A DNA stretch of 34,816 nucleotides from Gammaproteobacteria bacterium. Its GTDB lineage: Bacteria; Pseudomonadota; Gammaproteobacteria; Pseudomonadales; Balneatricaceae. The notes beneath the pieces were generated by a model. The model was not told where the DNA came from. It made no database searches and saw only the letters and a program-made list of their open reading frames with translations. The translations under genes and the position numbers were made by a program. Each line of letters starts with the position of its first letter. Positions within the stretch are counted from its first letter, which is position 1. The stretch spans positions 1-34,816 of the forward strand of contig JASMLZ010000006.1 in the NCBI GenBank assembly GCA_030748435.1. Reading direction: 5' to 3'. This document shows, one piece after another, positions 33,824-34,816 of the stretch.

Positions 33824-34816
33824 TTATTGCATACGCGGGGTTTGCAGCCAGGCCTGTAACTGCGTACTGGCCTGCGCCCCCATCTCATCCAACAACTGCT
33901 GCACAGGTGTTTGGGCCGGCTGATAGACTTCCAACTCAGTAATACCAATATGCTCTCGTGATACACTATAAATACTGCCCAAACCGTCAACCAGCCCCAG
34001 TTCTACTGCTTGCTCTCCATCCCATATGGCGCCGCTAAATAGCTTTGGATCATCTGCCAAACGGGCGCCACGACCCGCCTTAACAACCCTGACAAACTGT
34101 TGATGCACACGCTTTAATAAACCTTCAAACGCTGCTCGCTGACCGGGTTTTTCCGTTTGAAATGGGTCCAAAAAGTCCTTGTTGTCACCGGCTGTATAAG
34201 AGCGACGCTCCACCCCTACCTTATGCATAAGCTCAGTAAACCCAAAGCCACTGCCTATGACCCCAATCGACCCTACCATACTGGCCTTATCAGCATAAAT
34301 ATAGTCCGCTGCGGCAGCAATATAATAGGCCCCGGAAGCACCCACATCACTAATTACTGCATATACAGTTTTATCTGGATAAACGGCTTTCAAACGATGT
34401 AATTCATCGTAAATAATACCGGCCTGCACTGGACTGCCGCCGGGGCTGTTAATATCCAGCACAATGGCTTGTGCGTAATCCTCGGCAAAAGCTGCTTGCA
34501 GGCTCGGCACAATCTGCTCACTACTGGCCGGAGCCCCACTTATAATAGGGCCTAGCACCTCTACCACTGCCACATGCTCATGCTGTGCCACAGCGCCCTC
34601 ATCCACGCCATACCAAGCACCAAATAACACCCCAAATAACAATATAAAAGTTAAGCTTTTAAACAATATTCCCCAGCGTCGACTGCGCACCTGTTCCTGT
34701 TGAATATCTTTCACCAGAGTACGAATCAAACGCCATTCTTTACTATCTTCCAGAGCCTTTTGACCAGACTTGGCAGCCTCCTGACGAGGCTCTGATTCTG
34801 GTTGTTGCAACTGCTG
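33824..34816 (-). CDS. sppA: S49-family signal peptide peptidase SppA (5' end outside window)
   Basis: A membrane-anchored serine protease of family S49 that degrades cleaved signal peptides. The nucleophile is in SDVGASGAYYIAAAADYI and the general base Lys is 52 residues later in SYTAGDNKDFLDPF, the same spacing as Bacillus SppA. One membrane helix (WGILFKSLTFILLFGVLFGAWYG) and INSPGGSPVQAG are clear. It is the short, single-domain type (about 330 aa). The frame is open to the right edge and the first in-frame non-ATG start (TTG at 34810) has no support, so the true start probably lies beyond the window. It converges on yceF with a 6-bp gap. Confidence 0.92.
   Translation of the reverse strand, partial: QQLQQPESEPRQEAAKSGQKALEDSKEWRLIRTLVKDIQQEQVRSRRWGILFKSLTFILLFGVLFGAWYGVDEGAVAQHEHVAVVEVLGPIISGAPASSEQIVPSLQAAFAEDYAQAIVLDINSPGGSPVQAGIIYDELHRLKAVYPDKTVYAVISDVGASGAYYIAAAADYIYADKASMVGSIGVIGSGFGFTELMHKVGVERRSYTAGDNKDFLDPFQTEKPGQRAAFEGLLKRVHQQFVRVVKAGRGARLADDPKLFSGAIWDGEQAVELGLVDGLGSIYSVSREHIGITELEVYQPAQTPVQQLLDEMGAQASTQLQAWLQTPRMQ

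Noticed and set aside
1-34816. CRISPR arrays, tRNA or rRNA genes, insertion sequences, phage or defence genes
   Set aside because: No spaced direct repeats, no cloverleaf-like sequence in the spacers, and no transposase, integrase or defence-protein motif was found by eye.

Overview
The window looks like the chromosome of a Gammaproteobacterium of moderate GC content, probably from the Pseudomonadales/Cellvibrio-like marine lineages. This is inferred from three things: a complete Na+-translocating NADH:quinone reductase operon followed by apbE, nqrM and sthA; a fatty-acid cluster without fabH (plsX-fabD-fabG-acpP-fabF), as I recall from Pseudomonas aeruginosa; and gene blocks (murB to comEC, tatD to sppA) resembling those of P. 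aeruginosa with genes missing. It is almost entirely housekeeping. I see no rRNA, tRNA, CRISPR array, insertion sequence, prophage or toxin/defence island.

Layout. Positions 1-4.5 kb hold plus-strand genes: a monofunctional prephenate dehydratase, a membrane-anchored FixH/YtkA-like protein coupled to a SCO-type copper chaperone, a NorM-type MATE exporter, a possible 43-codon ORF and thioredoxin. EpmC (EF-P hydroxylase) sits among them on the minus strand. From 4.6 to 33.1 kb every gene but one (DUF2062, 9966-10484) is on the minus strand. 4.6-9.8 kb: cell-envelope genes murB, LMW-PTP, ycaR, lpxK and comEC. 10.5-12.4 kb: the lipoprotein exporter lolD plus one FtsX-type permease. 12.4-21.1 kb: sthA, nqrM, apbE and nqrFEDCBA (read in reverse of transcription). 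21.1-21.46 kb: the only gene-free stretch above 300 bp, with a probable nqrA promoter and a small palindromic, MITE-like repeat. 21.5-27.7 kb: upp, DUF1285, a TetR regulator, tatD, holB, tmk, mltG and pabC. 27.7-33.1 kb: fabF, acpP, fabG, fabD, plsX, rpmF and yceD. 33.2-34.8 kb: maf (yceF) on plus, then an S49 peptidase that runs off the right edge.

How it works together. The yceD-rpmF-plsX-fabDG run has a near-consensus sigma70 promoter so close to the yceD ATG that a leaderless mRNA is predicted. acpP is bracketed by two terminator-like hairpins and has its own promoter, so it can be made in excess. The Nqr subunits are encoded together with both maturation factors seen here: ApbE attaches FMN to NqrB and NqrC, and NqrM is needed for iron delivery in the complex. 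SthA, which balances NADH and NADPH, lies just downstream.

I did not find a convincing new biological system. The best second looks are the 90-bp repeat, the predicted leaderless yceD transcript, the FixH-like/SCO pair, the isolated acpP unit, the hairpin over the apbE start, and the genes absent from otherwise conserved blocks (fabH, kdsB, exbBD, pilZ, second Lol permease).
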